19,864 nt of DNA from Ruminococcus difficilis (GTDB taxonomy: Bacteria > Bacillota_A > Clostridia > Oscillospirales > Acutalibacteraceae). The position numbers and the translations under genes were made by a program. Each line of letters opens with the position of its first letter. Position 1 is the stretch's first letter. Of this stretch, positions 11,066 to 19,504 are shown piece by piece. The stretch covers positions 1 to 19,864 of the forward strand of contig NZ_JAEQMG010000188.1 of NCBI RefSeq assembly GCF_016680995.1, given 5' to 3'. The notes below the pieces were generated by a model that ran no database searches, was not told the DNA's origin, and saw nothing but the letters and a program-made list of their open reading frames with translations.

Positions 11066-13738
11066 GTGAAAGCCTTGTCAGATTTCAATAAGGACGCGGA
11101 GAAGCAGGAACAGCTTCTTAAGGAACTCGAGATCGAGAATATCCTCGCGGAGACCCATGAGATGGCTGACCGCGAAAAAATGAAGCGCACCGCTCAGAAA
11201 TACCGCGTTAAACCCAAGGTTGCGGATATTTTCAGCAACGCTGACATGAAGCCGCGTCTGACAAACGCTAACCCGCTTGACCTCGACAAGGAAGAAGCCG
11301 ACGACAACACTATCGTCGGAGATAAAAACGCCGCTACGATGCAGGCAGAGCTGATCATGGACGGCGCCGAGGAAAAGGTGCAGACTCCCGAGGAAGCCGA
11401 GCGTGAGGCGAAAGAAAAGGCTGAACGCGAGGCGGCCGAAAAAGCTGCCAAGGAACCCGGAAAAATCGTCACACTTACTCCCGAATACGCCGAGGATACG
11501 AGGTTCTCGGGTGAGGTGCTCAGCACCGCCGACGCGTTCCGTGAAAGCCCCGTGATCGAAAACATTACTTCTATCGACATAGAGGTTCCCGACGGTGAGA
11601 ACGGTAAGAACGGTGAGAACGGCGAAAAGGAACAGCCTGCCGAAACCGCCGCACCCGAAAAAGCCGAGCCGGAAGCTGCAGAAGCTCCCGAAAAGCCCGA
11701 AAAGCCGCTCGAGAGGGTCGTGGCGAAGGTACCGATTTACCGTCCCGAGGATCCGAAGGATATGCTCAACATCAAGGCAGGCCGCTTCTCCGAGGTTGTG
11801 ACCACCGAGTACGAGGAGTATATCCGCTCAAAGAACCCCTCGGTCATCACGCACGTTATCCGTCCCGAGCCGAAGCCCGAGGTCGAGGAGGAAGAAAAGG
11901 AAGAGGACGAGCGTTCAACCAAGGAGAAGATTCTCTCGGCAGTTGTCGGCTTCTTCTCAAAGGACGAGTCCGATGACGATGATATCCCTCAGGAAAAATC
12001 CAAAACCATTGAGGACTACACCGGCGAGGACGACGAGAAGAGTATTCTCTTCGAGCTAAACCACAATATCCGCAAGCTGTTCTCGCGCACGCTTATCATG
12101 GGCATTGTAACGCTGCTGTCCTTCATTCTGACCGTAGTTACGAGAATCTTCCCCGACGCTATAATCTCCGCCGTACCCGTCGCTCCAGCGGCATACGCGG
12201 TATTCAACTTCCTGCTCGTTGGCTTCTCGGTATTTGTGAACAGAGTCGCTATCATGAGCGGTCTGACTCCGCTGCTGAGGTTCAAGGGCAATTCCGACAC
12301 CGCAGTTGCCGTTGCAGGCGTCGCGGCGGTATTGCAGACGATCGCATCGTTCTTCATGCTCGGCGACATGACCGTTTTCAGCGTCAATTACTACTGCGTC
12401 GTCGTGCTGCTCGCATTTTTCACGAACAATCTGGGCAAGCTGATCATGGTGCTCCGCGTCAAGGACAACTTCCGCTTCGTTTCCTCAAAGGGACAGAAGT
12501 ACGCCGCGAAGATATACAACAACGAATACGTCGCAGGCAAGATGCTCAGCGGCACCGCTGCCGACAGAGCTCTTATCGCCTATCAGCACAAGACAGGCTT
12601 CCCTGCCAATTTCCTTAAAATTTCCTACGCGCCCGACCCGAGCGAGGATCTCGCGTCAAAGCTCGCGCCTATCACCTCGGTCATCGCGGTCGTAATAGCG
12701 CTGTTCTACGGAGTGGTCAAGCTCTCCTTCGGCGGCGCGATAAACACTCTCGCTCTTATCACGGCGCTCGCTATCCCCGTTTCAACCCTTCTCGCGGTCA
12801 ATTTCCCCGTAAGAAGGCTGTGCAAGAACCTGCTCGGCTACGGCGCGATGCTCTCGGGCTATCCGTCAATCAAGCAGTTCTGTGACAGCACCGCGATTAT
12901 GCTCGACGCAAACGAGCTCTTCCCCACCGACTGCATCGAGCTTGAGGGCATCAAGACATACGAGGAATACAACGTCGACGAGTCCCTGCTATGCGGTATC
13001 GCGGTTCTCAAGGAAGCGCAGAATCCGCTCGCGAACGCCTTTGACTCCGTTATCTCCGAAACAGGCGAAAGCCTTCCCGAGGTTGAGTCCGTGCTCTACG
13101 AGGACGAGCTCGGTCTTGTCGGCTGGATCAACGGCGAACGCATTCTCGTCGGTTCGCGCAACCTGATGGACAAATACAGCGTTGAAACCCCGACTCCCGA
13201 ATACGAGGAACGCTACACCTCAAAGGGCAGACAGATCACATATATCTCGCGCGCAGGCAGGCTGGTCGCTATGGTCGTCACAAACTACCACGCCGATCAG
13301 GAGCTCCAGGCAGAACTGCAGCGCGCCGAGGCAAACGGCATCAGCTTCCTTATCCGCACCACCGACTATAACATCACCGACGACCTCGTGGCAAAGCTCT
13401 ACGGTCTGTTCTACCGCAGCATCAAGGTGCTGCCTACAGGCTTGGGTCATGTGCTCAAGGAAGCACAGACAACCATCGAGGAAACCTCGCGCTCATACCT
13501 AATCACGGGCGGCAAGGCTGCTTCCCTCGCGAGAGCCGTTTCGGGCAGCGTTAAAATCAAAAGCAACATTTCGCTTGCAATCATGATTCAGCTAATCGCG
13601 ATTGTACTCGGTATTCTCATCGCCTCTGTCCTCTCGCTGTACGCAAATATCGGCGTTATGGGTTCGCTCGAGGTGCTGATTTATGCGGTATTCTGGGGCG
13701 TCGCCGCAATCGCCGCGCCCGCTATCCAGAAGCCGTAA
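11066..13738 (+). CDS. Degenerate P-type ATPase-like membrane protein with acidic N-terminal region (890 aa)
   Basis: I read this as a P-type ATPase pseudoenzyme. Residues ~1-335 are cytoplasmic, charged and low in complexity: Ala/Glu/Lys coiled-coil stretch near 112-130, GEN/GKN repeats near 177-187, Pro/Glu/Ala runs. From ~340 come four helices, an actuator-like segment, two more helices with IPVSTLLAVNFPVRR where P1B ATPases have CPC/SPC, a P/N-domain-like region, and two C-terminal helices. The phosphorylation motif DKTGT is replaced by LDANELFP (Asp614), no actuator TGE is visible, and GDGxND is replaced by LITGGKAASLARA. The frame is intact over 890 codons. The start may be GTG 11066 or TTG 11075; the latter shares a leader with mazF. 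Role unknown; rlmB and rpe flank it closely. Confidence 0.82.
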   Translation: MKALSDFNKDAEKQEQLLKELEIENILAETHEMADREKMKRTAQKYRVKPKVADIFSNADMKPRLTNANPLDLDKEEADDNTIVGDKNAATMQAELIMDGAEEKVQTPEEAEREAKEKAEREAAEKAAKEPGKIVTLTPEYAEDTRFSGEVLSTADAFRESPVIENITSIDIEVPDGENGKNGENGEKEQPAETAAPEKAEPEAAEAPEKPEKPLERVVAKVPIYRPEDPKDMLNIKAGRFSEVVTTEYEEYIRSKNPSVITHVIRPEPKPEVEEEEKEEDERSTKEKILSAVVGFFSKDESDDDDIPQEKSKTIEDYTGEDDEKSILFELNHNIRKLFSRTLIMGIVTLLSFILTVVTRIFPDAIISAVPVAPAAYAVFNFLLVGFSVFVNRVAIMSGLTPLLRFKGNSDTAVAVAGVAAVLQTIASFFMLGDMTVFSVNYYCVVVLLAFFTNNLGKLIMVLRVKDNFRFVSSKGQKYAAKIYNNEYVAGKMLSGTAADRALIAYQHKTGFPANFLKISYAPDPSEDLASKLAPITSVIAVVIALFYGVVKLSFGGAINTLALITALAIPVSTLLAVNFPVRRLCKNLLGYGAMLSGYPSIKQFCDSTAIMLDANELFPTDCIELEGIKTYEEYNVDESLLCGIAVLKEAQNPLANAFDSVISETGESLPEVESVLYEDELGLVGWINGERILVGSRNLMDKYSVETPTPEYEERYTSKGRQITYISRAGRLVAMVVTNYHADQELQAELQRAEANGISFLIRTTDYNITDDLVAKLYGLFYRSIKVLPTGLGHVLKEAQTTIEETSRSYLITGGKAASLARAVSGSVKIKSNISLAIMIQLIAIVLGILIASVLSLYANIGVMGSLEVLIYAVFWGVAAIAAPAIQKP

Positions 13739-13755
13739 CGAAGGGAGATATTATT

Positions 13756-14400
13756 ATGCTGATTGCTCCGTCGCTGTTATCCTGCGACTTTTCAAAAATG
13801 GGTGAGGAAATCGCGCGCATGGACAAGGCAGGCGCGGACTGGATGCACCTCGACGTTATGGACGGTCATTTTGTCCCGAACCTCACCTTCGGCGCTCCCA
13901 TAATGAAATGGGTTCGTCCCTTCTCGGACAAGCCCTTTGACGTTCATCTGATGATAAGCGATCCGCTGCGGTATATCGACGACTTCGCCGACGCGGGCGC
14001 GGACATCATCACCTTCCACATCGAAAGCGATTCCGATATCGACAAGACTATCGACAAAATCAAAAGCCGCGGAATCAAGGCAGGCTTGGTGCTCAAGCCC
14101 AAAACACCTGCCGAGGCGGTATTCCCCTACCTCGACAGGCTCGATTTGGTGCTTGTCATGACGGTCGAGCCCGGCTTCGGCGGACAGAGCTTTATGGCTG
14201 ACATGATGCCTAAGGTGGAGGCTATCAAGGCTGAAATCAACAGACGCGGCTTAAATGTTCTGATCGAAGCCGACGGCGGCATAGGCGACGCAACCATCGC
14301 CGAGGTCGCAAGGGCTGGCGTTGACGTCTCCGTCGCGGGCACCGCTGTTTTCAAAGCAGAAAATCCCTCTCAAGCCATCAAAAGGCTTGCTGCATATTAA
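13756..14400 (+). CDS. rpe: Ribulose-phosphate 3-epimerase
   Basis: Interconverts ribulose 5-phosphate and xylulose 5-phosphate in the pentose phosphate pathway. The TIM barrel of 214 residues has the family marks: APSLLSCDF at the N-terminus, WMHLDVMDGHFVPNLTFG (metal ligands His31 and Asp33, catalytic Asp36 region), FDVHLM, VMTVEPGFGGQSF, and EADGGI with the second catalytic Asp. Length is normal. It begins 17 bp after the P-type ATPase-like gene behind AAGGGAG, and the next gene starts 11 bp after its stop, so it belongs to the same long operon. Confidence 0.97.
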   Translation: MLIAPSLLSCDFSKMGEEIARMDKAGADWMHLDVMDGHFVPNLTFGAPIMKWVRPFSDKPFDVHLMISDPLRYIDDFADAGADIITFHIESDSDIDKTIDKIKSRGIKAGLVLKPKTPAEAVFPYLDRLDLVLVMTVEPGFGGQSFMADMMPKVEAIKAEINRRGLNVLIEADGGIGDATIAEVARAGVDVSVAGTAVFKAENPSQAIKRLAAY

Positions 14401-14411
14401 GGAGAGTTGGC

Positions 14412-14894
14412 ATGGACGCAACCATAAGACGCCTGCAAAACAATCTTATTACGCTTGGCACCGGCACGATCGCGTTTGGCATCTGGACGGTCATCAAATA
14501 CTTTCTTCTCTGCACGGTCGACATTCCGAATATCATTGACTCAACCGGTCAAATTCCCGATGACATCTACAGGATCGCATTTTTTATTATCGTTATGACT
14601 GTCGCGATTTTTGACTTCATTCTGCGCTGCGTCATAGGTTTTTCCGCGCGGTCTGAGGGCCGCGGCAAAAAGAAGGGCTGGTTTTATCTGATCACCGCCA
14701 TAATCACAATCCTTCTGTACGTGTTTGGCGTGATCACCGAGATAACCGCTATGTTCAGCGCAACCGAAGGACTGCTGAATAAGATCATTACGCTCCTTAT
14801 CGATACGACTTCTATCGTGCTGATTATTGAGATCATTATTTCGAGCATAAAGCTTAAAAAGCTGCTCAGGGTTCGCGGAGGTGCGCATGAATAA
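14412..14894 (+). CDS. Unknown four-helix membrane protein (160 aa)
   Basis: Not recognised. Four predicted membrane helices (about residues 15-35, 54-75, 90-112 and 124-145), a Lys/Arg/Gly-rich loop between helices 2 and 3 (SARSEGRGKKKG) that is probably cytoplasmic, and a basic tail. The ATG at 14412 follows AAGGAGAG. It is the first of three genes with matching junctions: its last eight bases (ATGAATAA) contain the start of the next gene. The third gene of the set is also a small membrane protein, which suggests a joint function. Confidence 0.85.
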   Translation: MDATIRRLQNNLITLGTGTIAFGIWTVIKYFLLCTVDIPNIIDSTGQIPDDIYRIAFFIIVMTVAIFDFILRCVIGFSARSEGRGKKKGWFYLITAIITILLYVFGVITEITAMFSATEGLLNKIITLLIDTTSIVLIIEIIISSIKLKKLLRVRGGAHE

Positions 14895-16056
14895 GGATTT
14901 TCACTGCTACGCCACATACTGTGCGGCTATTCTCGCGGGCTACTCGCATGAGGAAAGCGCGGTCATCGGATACAGCTCACAGATGGTCGACCTATGCACC
15001 AGAACAATGCTCTCAAAGCTGCACGCTCCTCAGTCGGCTGCCACCACTCAGCTGCAGCTCGAGCTGATGGACGCGCGGACAGATATCATCGGCTTGCAGG
15101 ACATCACAAGGATCTGGGCGTCGTTCCACTTCCTGCCGGGCGATCTGTACGCTCAGCCAAAGCAGAAATGCTCAAAGAAATACCTTAACAAATACAGGCT
15201 TATCTGCAACCCGAACAGCGAGCTGATCGAGAAAACCGTCAGCCTCGCCAAAGGCAAAAGCGAGCAGGCGGCAGGTATCGCGATGCACGTTCTCGCAGAC
15301 ACATGGGCTCACAGGTACTTCGCGGGCACGCCGTCGCTCGTTATAAACAATATAAACTACCACTGCTTTGAGCTGGTTCAGAGTGAGAACGGCGAAGTGG
15401 AACGAAAGGTGAACTTCCGCCACAATCCTTCCGCGCCCGACGACCCCGAACACAGCGCGTATACAAACACCGTTTACTACAACAACGAAAACTCTATCAT
15501 GAGTCTCGGTCACGGACGCGCGGGACATCTGCCCGATTACTGCTTTGTGAAGTACAAGTATCTCCCCGCATGGAAGCAGTATGAGGAGATCGTCAAGGAT
15601 AATCCCGCCGATTATCTCAACGCGTTCTGTCAGATGATCTACGCGCTCAAATTCCTGCGCGGAGTTAATCCCTCGTTCGAGCGAGGCAAATACGATACCG
15701 AGGCGGCAGAGCCTATTATGGACGATATCCGGCGTATTCTGCACACCGTTCAGCTCGACTCTACAGATGACTGGCGTGAGCTCGGCAGGAAGCTGTCGGG
15801 TCACTCGCTCGAGGAAATCGACGTCGATAAAATCGAGAAGGAATACCTTGACGCGGACGACGACAAAAAGGACGACACCTTCCTCGGCAAATTCATCATC
15901 GGCGCACTCGCGCAGAAAAGCATGGTGACCAACCAGATCTTCCAGTCGGGCAACAAGCTCGCGGGCTACTCCATCGAGTACAGCAGCAAGGGCTTCAAGG
16001 GAATCCGCGATTTCCGCAAGCTGCTGAACAGGAAGGAGAGTGCAAAAAATGAGTAA
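14887..16056 (+). CDS. Unknown protein with His/Asp-rich helical core, DUF6765-like (389 aa)
   Basis: Function unknown. No signal peptide or membrane helix; probably cytosolic and mostly helical. The start DFHCYATYCAAILAGYSHEES followed by SSQMVD, and later AMHVLADTWAHRYFAGTP (His134, Asp138, His142), give the spacing of metal ligands seen in HD-type or zinc-dependent phospholipase C-like helical enzymes, and resemble the family I recall as DUF6765. A metal-dependent hydrolase is a reasonable guess, not a demonstrated one. The C-terminal ~90 residues carry an acidic stretch (DADDDKKDDT). I chose the ATG at 14887 with GGAGG 5 nt upstream over the GTG at 14881. It overlaps the genes on both sides by 8 nt, so all three are translated together. 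Confidence 0.87.
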   Translation: MNKDFHCYATYCAAILAGYSHEESAVIGYSSQMVDLCTRTMLSKLHAPQSAATTQLQLELMDARTDIIGLQDITRIWASFHFLPGDLYAQPKQKCSKKYLNKYRLICNPNSELIEKTVSLAKGKSEQAAGIAMHVLADTWAHRYFAGTPSLVINNINYHCFELVQSENGEVERKVNFRHNPSAPDDPEHSAYTNTVYYNNENSIMSLGHGRAGHLPDYCFVKYKYLPAWKQYEEIVKDNPADYLNAFCQMIYALKFLRGVNPSFERGKYDTEAAEPIMDDIRRILHTVQLDSTDDWRELGRKLSGHSLEEIDVDKIEKEYLDADDDKKDDTFLGKFIIGALAQKSMVTNQIFQSGNKLAGYSIEYSSKGFKGIRDFRKLLNRKESAKNE

Positions 16057-16591
16057 ATTTCAACGTGTCAAAAGCTTTCTGGCTGGAGTCGCACTTCTCC
16101 TGCTCATACTGATCCTGCTTGCCGTACCCGAAAGCGGCTTAAGCATTGTCGCTCTGATTCTCTCTCTCTCTCTGGTTTTCTACGGCTTCCGAATGCTGTG
16201 GTACTACGCGAAAATGGCGCGTCACACGGTCGGGGGAAAAACCTTCCTGTACCAAAGCATCATCGTGCTGGATTTCGCACTGTTTACATTCAGTCTGATT
16301 CGAATATCGACAGTTTGGATCATGATATACCTGATGGGCGTTTTCGCGTTCTCGGGCGCTATAGATATTCTCCGCGCGCTTGAAGCTAAGAAAAACGGCG
16401 CTCCATCGTGGAAGCTGAAGTTCATCAGCGGCTGTATCAGCGTTGCGGCTACGATCGCGCTGTTCATCATCGGGATCATATTCCGCGAACAAACTATTCT
16501 GGTCTACGGCTACTGCATCAACCTCGGTTACGCCGCCGTTATGAGATTTGTAAACGCGTTCAGACGAACCGCTATTGTTTATATCCAATAA
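16049..16591 (+). CDS. DUF308/HdeD-like membrane protein (180 aa)
   Basis: Six predicted helices in three hairpin-like pairs (about residues 10-27, 30-48, 69-83, 86-108, 125-143 and 147-165), with Gly/Ala-rich helices and short basic loops (LEAKKNGAPSWK). This layout resembles HdeD/DUF308 proteins, membrane proteins of unclear role sometimes tied to stress. The ATG at 16049 sits 8 nt after AAGGAGAG and inside the end of the preceding gene (shared ATGAGTAA). An in-frame GTG at 16040 is part of the ribosome site and was rejected. It is the last gene of the operon; a bidirectional terminator follows. Confidence 0.85.
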   Translation: MSKFQRVKSFLAGVALLLLILILLAVPESGLSIVALILSLSLVFYGFRMLWYYAKMARHTVGGKTFLYQSIIVLDFALFTFSLIRISTVWIMIYLMGVFAFSGAIDILRALEAKKNGAPSWKLKFISGCISVAATIALFIIGIIFREQTILVYGYCINLGYAAVMRFVNAFRRTAIVYIQ

Positions 16592-16596
16592 AAAAT

Positions 16597-16637
16597 CACC
16601 GTTCTTCCCTGTCAGAGAAGAACGGTGTTATTCTTTT
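16597..16637 (+). terminator. Bidirectional terminator between convergent operons
   Basis: CACCGTTCTTC (16597-16607) pairs perfectly with GAAGAACGGTG (16617-16627), 9-nt loop. T-rich runs lie on both sides: TTATTCTTTT on the plus strand and ATTTTTTATT on the minus strand, where it serves the response regulator gene. Confidence 0.92.
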
Positions 16638-17418
16638 AAAAATCATTGAAAAGGAAATCCGCCCAGTAGTACTGGCTCATGTATTCGTTCGCGTAGGCGT
16701 TGACAGCGCCCGCGTCAAGCTCGGCAAAGCGGTAGTAGTCGCAGTCGAGTGTGCTGACGTTTACGGACAGGTTGTTGTAGCTCTTGTTTATCGCCTTCTC
16801 CGCTCCGACCTTCTTGAGGCTCTTCATCATGGCGGAAATAAGGATTTGCAGATACGCCTGCTGCTTCTTGTCATATGGCTCGTCCTCAAACAGAGCAGCG
16901 GCGATCTCCTTTATCGTACACGAACTGCCGTGGCGGTGCACAAGATAGGCGAAGATCTCCTTTGAACGGCTGCGCTCAAAGTGGACGGGCGTGCCGTCGG
17001 GAGTGAATACGTCAAAGTTGCCGAAGCACTGAACCTTCAAGAGCGCGTTGTCCTTCGGTACGATCGGGAATCGCAAATCGGAAAGCTCTCGCGCAACGTC
17101 CTCGGCGGTTACGGGCTTCATGATATAGCCGCTCGCGTGAAGCTGCATTGCCGCGCCCGTGTACTCGCTGTAGCCCGTGACGAAGATTATATTCATCTTC
17201 GGGTTAACCGCCTTGAGCTCCTTCGCAAGCTCAACTCCGTTCATTCCTCTCATATGTATATCGAGAAACGCGATATCACAGCCGTTTGTTTTTGCCTCGT
17301 TGAGCAGGTCGGTCTGCTTCGAAAACGCCGTAATATCCGCGTCGGGCTCGGCTTCCCTTACTGCCATTTCGAGCATCTGAAGCATCAGAGGCTCGTCGTC
17401 TACACACAATATTCTCAT
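16636..17418 (-). CDS. Response regulator, receiver plus SARP-like winged-helix output domain
   Basis: A two-component response regulator of 260 residues. The receiver domain (residues 1-115) has the acid pocket Asp7/Asp8, phospho-acceptor Asp53 in FLDIHM, Thr81 and Lys101 before Pro. After a short linker the output region starts VQCFGNFDVFTPDG and continues FERSRSKEIFAYLVHRHG, with IKEIAAALFEDE. This is the OmpR-type winged helix as it appears in SARP/transcriptional-activator proteins, followed by a shortened helical part (about 70 residues) that is much smaller than a full BTAD domain. The start codon overlaps the kinase stop by ATGA, so the kinase above is its cognate partner. Targets are not evident. 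Confidence 0.93.
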   Translation of the reverse strand: MRILCVDDEPLMLQMLEMAVREAEPDADITAFSKQTDLLNEAKTNGCDIAFLDIHMRGMNGVELAKELKAVNPKMNIIFVTGYSEYTGAAMQLHASGYIMKPVTAEDVARELSDLRFPIVPKDNALLKVQCFGNFDVFTPDGTPVHFERSRSKEIFAYLVHRHGSSCTIKEIAAALFEDEPYDKKQQAYLQILISAMMKSLKKVGAEKAINKSYNNLSVNVSTLDCDYYRFAELDAGAVNAYANEYMSQYYWADFLFNDF

Positions 17419-19337
17419 TTATTATTCTCCTTTGGAATTATAACTCTGGCGACTGTTCCCTCGCCTATAACGCTTGTAATCTCAACATCGGCGTTGCACA
17501 TATCTTTCAAGCGCCTGCGAGTGTTTTCCATGCCGACGTGCGAGCGTCCGTCGTTCTTTTTGGCTTCGGTATCAAAGCCCACGCCGTCGTCGGATATAAT
17601 GACCTCATACGCCTTGTCAGTTTCGCGAGTGGCGATTGTAACGGTGCCGCCGTCCTCCTTCATTCCGACTCCGTGCTTGACTGCGTTCTCAACAAGCGGC
17701 TGGATCGACAAAAGCGGCAGCTCAAAATCGGTGCACTGAATGTCGTAGGCAATGTTCAGCTTGTCGGCAAAACGCAGCTTTTCTATATACAGATACTTTT
17801 CGAGGTGGTCAAGCTCCCTCTCAAACGGCACAGGCAACGTCTGCTTGAGCGAATCCATATTGCCGCGGAGATACTTTGTAAAGGTGATCGTCGCCTTCTG
17901 AGCGGTGTCGGGGTCGAGCTTGCAAAGCATAGCGATACTCGACAGCGAATTGTAAAGGAAATGCGGCTGGATCTGGCTGACCATGATCGAAACCTTCGCC
18001 TCGTACAGCTCCTTCTGCATCTGCTGGTAACGGATAGCTTCCTTATACTGCTTCTTCAGATCGCGAATCAGACGGATTATCTGGTAAAGCATTGTTATCG
18101 CGCTTCCGAAGATGTAGAAGTGAATATCAGTAAAGCTGAAACAGCGGTTAAGCACGTCTAGAATAATCGACAGCGTAAGCGGCGTCCATGAGGCGAGAAT
18201 GAATACAGCCTGCTTGTTGTTCCGAGCCTCGATAATCAGAAGCACGGTTATTATTATCGTACAAACCGCGGTAAAGATGTAAATATTCGGAGTTGAGCCG
18301 TAGAGGTCGACAAATCCCGCGAAATGACTGATAACAGCGGCTATCACCATTAAAAGATAGAAAGTAACCGTTACCGTTGCGATTATTCGCGTTACCGACC
18401 GCTCGAGATTCGCCCTCAGATAGAAAAACACGGATATGATAAAGAAATAATTCAGCAGTATCTCGAACATCATACAGACGGTGCTGTCGATTATCCACAG
18501 GTTCATGTATTCACTGATGCTCTGAGCTATCATATACAAGCCCCAGAACAGGCAGAGTACGCCGAAGGTCAGGTATTTATAATTGATTTTGCCGAGAATG
18601 AAGCCCGCGATTGGAAACAGGAACACACCGAAAAAGCACACCAGAACAAACAACAAAAGCGACGGCAGAGAATCAAAAAAGAATTGCAGGTAACTGCCGT
18701 TAGCAAAGCTCAGAGTGACCTCGAGCGTGTCCGAAAGATTGGTTCGTGAAATCGGGTACGGGTTATCGAGCTCCAAAACCAATTCGGTATCCATAGTCAC
18801 GCCCATTTCCTTCAGATAATCCATATCAATAGTCTGAACATAGTAGCCGGGTGTGTCAGGATAAAACATTTCGAGTGAGTAATAGATCGGATAATGCTCC
18901 TTGAAGTACTCCTTATCAAGAAACGGGTCGTCAGGATCGTCGGCACTCTGCGTATAGACATTATAAACACTTTCAAGATATTCATCTTTATCTCTGTAAA
19001 CATGTTCGACGAGAGGTGTTCCGTCGGCGGTTTTCAGGGTGTACCAGATGTTTTTGGTTGAAATATTGATATTCGTGAAGAACTCAAGCTCGGGTAGCAA
19101 TTTTCCTTTAAATACAACCTTATGAAAGCCGTGGTTGACAATCGGCGTGTCAGGGTCGATCGGCGTCCATTCTCCGTCGTCAACAGAATAAGAGCCGTCG
19201 AGAAATACTGACTTTTTATCGAAAAAATCAAACCTGTAATAGTTTATCGCGCCGAGGACGATGAGTCCGATAAGCATTATTAATACAAGAGAAAGAGAGA
19301 TAATTGTCCACCGTTTGCTTTTGAGAGCCTTACGCAT
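17415..19337 (-). CDS. LytS-type sensor histidine kinase with 7TM receptor (640 aa)
   Basis: Membrane sensor kinase. One N-terminal helix (about residues 11-32) leads to an outside domain of ~200 residues, then seven closely spaced helices (about 225-425), the layout of 7TMR-DISM receptors. A coiled coil (QYKEAIRYQQMQKELYEAK) joins the His_kinase domain with phospho-acceptor His459 in QIQPHFLYNSL, followed by a GHKL ATPase domain with QPLVENAVKHG (N box), SDDGVGF (G1) and an MENTRRRL segment. The outside domain probably binds a ligand that cannot be named from sequence. Start is ATG 19335-19337 behind AGGTGA; an in-frame GTG nine bases upstream lies inside that site. The response regulator follows with a 4-nt overlap. 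Confidence 0.93.
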   Translation of the reverse strand: MRKALKSKRWTIISLSLVLIMLIGLIVLGAINYYRFDFFDKKSVFLDGSYSVDDGEWTPIDPDTPIVNHGFHKVVFKGKLLPELEFFTNINISTKNIWYTLKTADGTPLVEHVYRDKDEYLESVYNVYTQSADDPDDPFLDKEYFKEHYPIYYSLEMFYPDTPGYYVQTIDMDYLKEMGVTMDTELVLELDNPYPISRTNLSDTLEVTLSFANGSYLQFFFDSLPSLLLFVLVCFFGVFLFPIAGFILGKINYKYLTFGVLCLFWGLYMIAQSISEYMNLWIIDSTVCMMFEILLNYFFIISVFFYLRANLERSVTRIIATVTVTFYLLMVIAAVISHFAGFVDLYGSTPNIYIFTAVCTIIITVLLIIEARNNKQAVFILASWTPLTLSIILDVLNRCFSFTDIHFYIFGSAITMLYQIIRLIRDLKKQYKEAIRYQQMQKELYEAKVSIMVSQIQPHFLYNSLSSIAMLCKLDPDTAQKATITFTKYLRGNMDSLKQTLPVPFERELDHLEKYLYIEKLRFADKLNIAYDIQCTDFELPLLSIQPLVENAVKHGVGMKEDGGTVTIATRETDKAYEVIISDDGVGFDTEAKKNDGRSHVGMENTRRRLKDMCNADVEITSVIGEGTVARVIIPKENNK

Positions 19338-19385
19338 TGAGTTCACCTGATTTCCGTGTGCGTGTCGCTTAGTGATATTATATTA

Positions 19386-19414
19386 ATTTTATCAATTTAA
19401 CGGATAAATGTCAA
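19386..19414 (-). promoter_or_regulatory. Promoter of the kinase/regulator operon
   Basis: On the minus strand TTGACA (19414-19409), 17 bp, extended -10 TG-A-TAAAAT (TAAAAT at 19391-19386), about 50 bp before the kinase start. A second TATAAT just downstream lacks a -35 at proper distance. Confidence 0.82.
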
Positions 19415-19449
19415 TGAAAACGAAGGCGCAAAATACATTGTCCTCTCTT

Positions 19450-19486
19450 GTTGAAAAATTAAAAGAGAGCACCTTTGGTGCTCTCT
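19450..19486 (-). terminator. Second terminator downstream of tRNA-Gly
   Basis: AGAGAGCACC and GGTGCTCTCT (19464-19473 and 19477-19486) with a 3-nt loop; on the minus strand a T-rich tail (TTTTAATTTTT) follows. It is nearly identical to the tRNA-Gly terminator, with one base pair exchanged (T-A to C-G). Confidence 0.82.
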
Positions 19487-19504
19487 GCTTTATCCGATAT
19501 GCTT

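Noticed and set aside
11066..13738. Pseudogene call for the P-type ATPase-like gene
   Set aside because: The frame is uninterrupted for 890 codons with normal codon usage and helix pattern; only catalytic motifs are lost, which fits a pseudoenzyme better than a decaying gene.
16981..17739. 252-codon plus-strand ORF
   Set aside because: Runs antisense across the response regulator and kinase genes, both with clear catalytic motifs; no ribosome site.
17538..18161. 207-codon plus-strand ORF
   Set aside because: Antisense to the kinase core including the phospho-acceptor His segment; a shadow frame.
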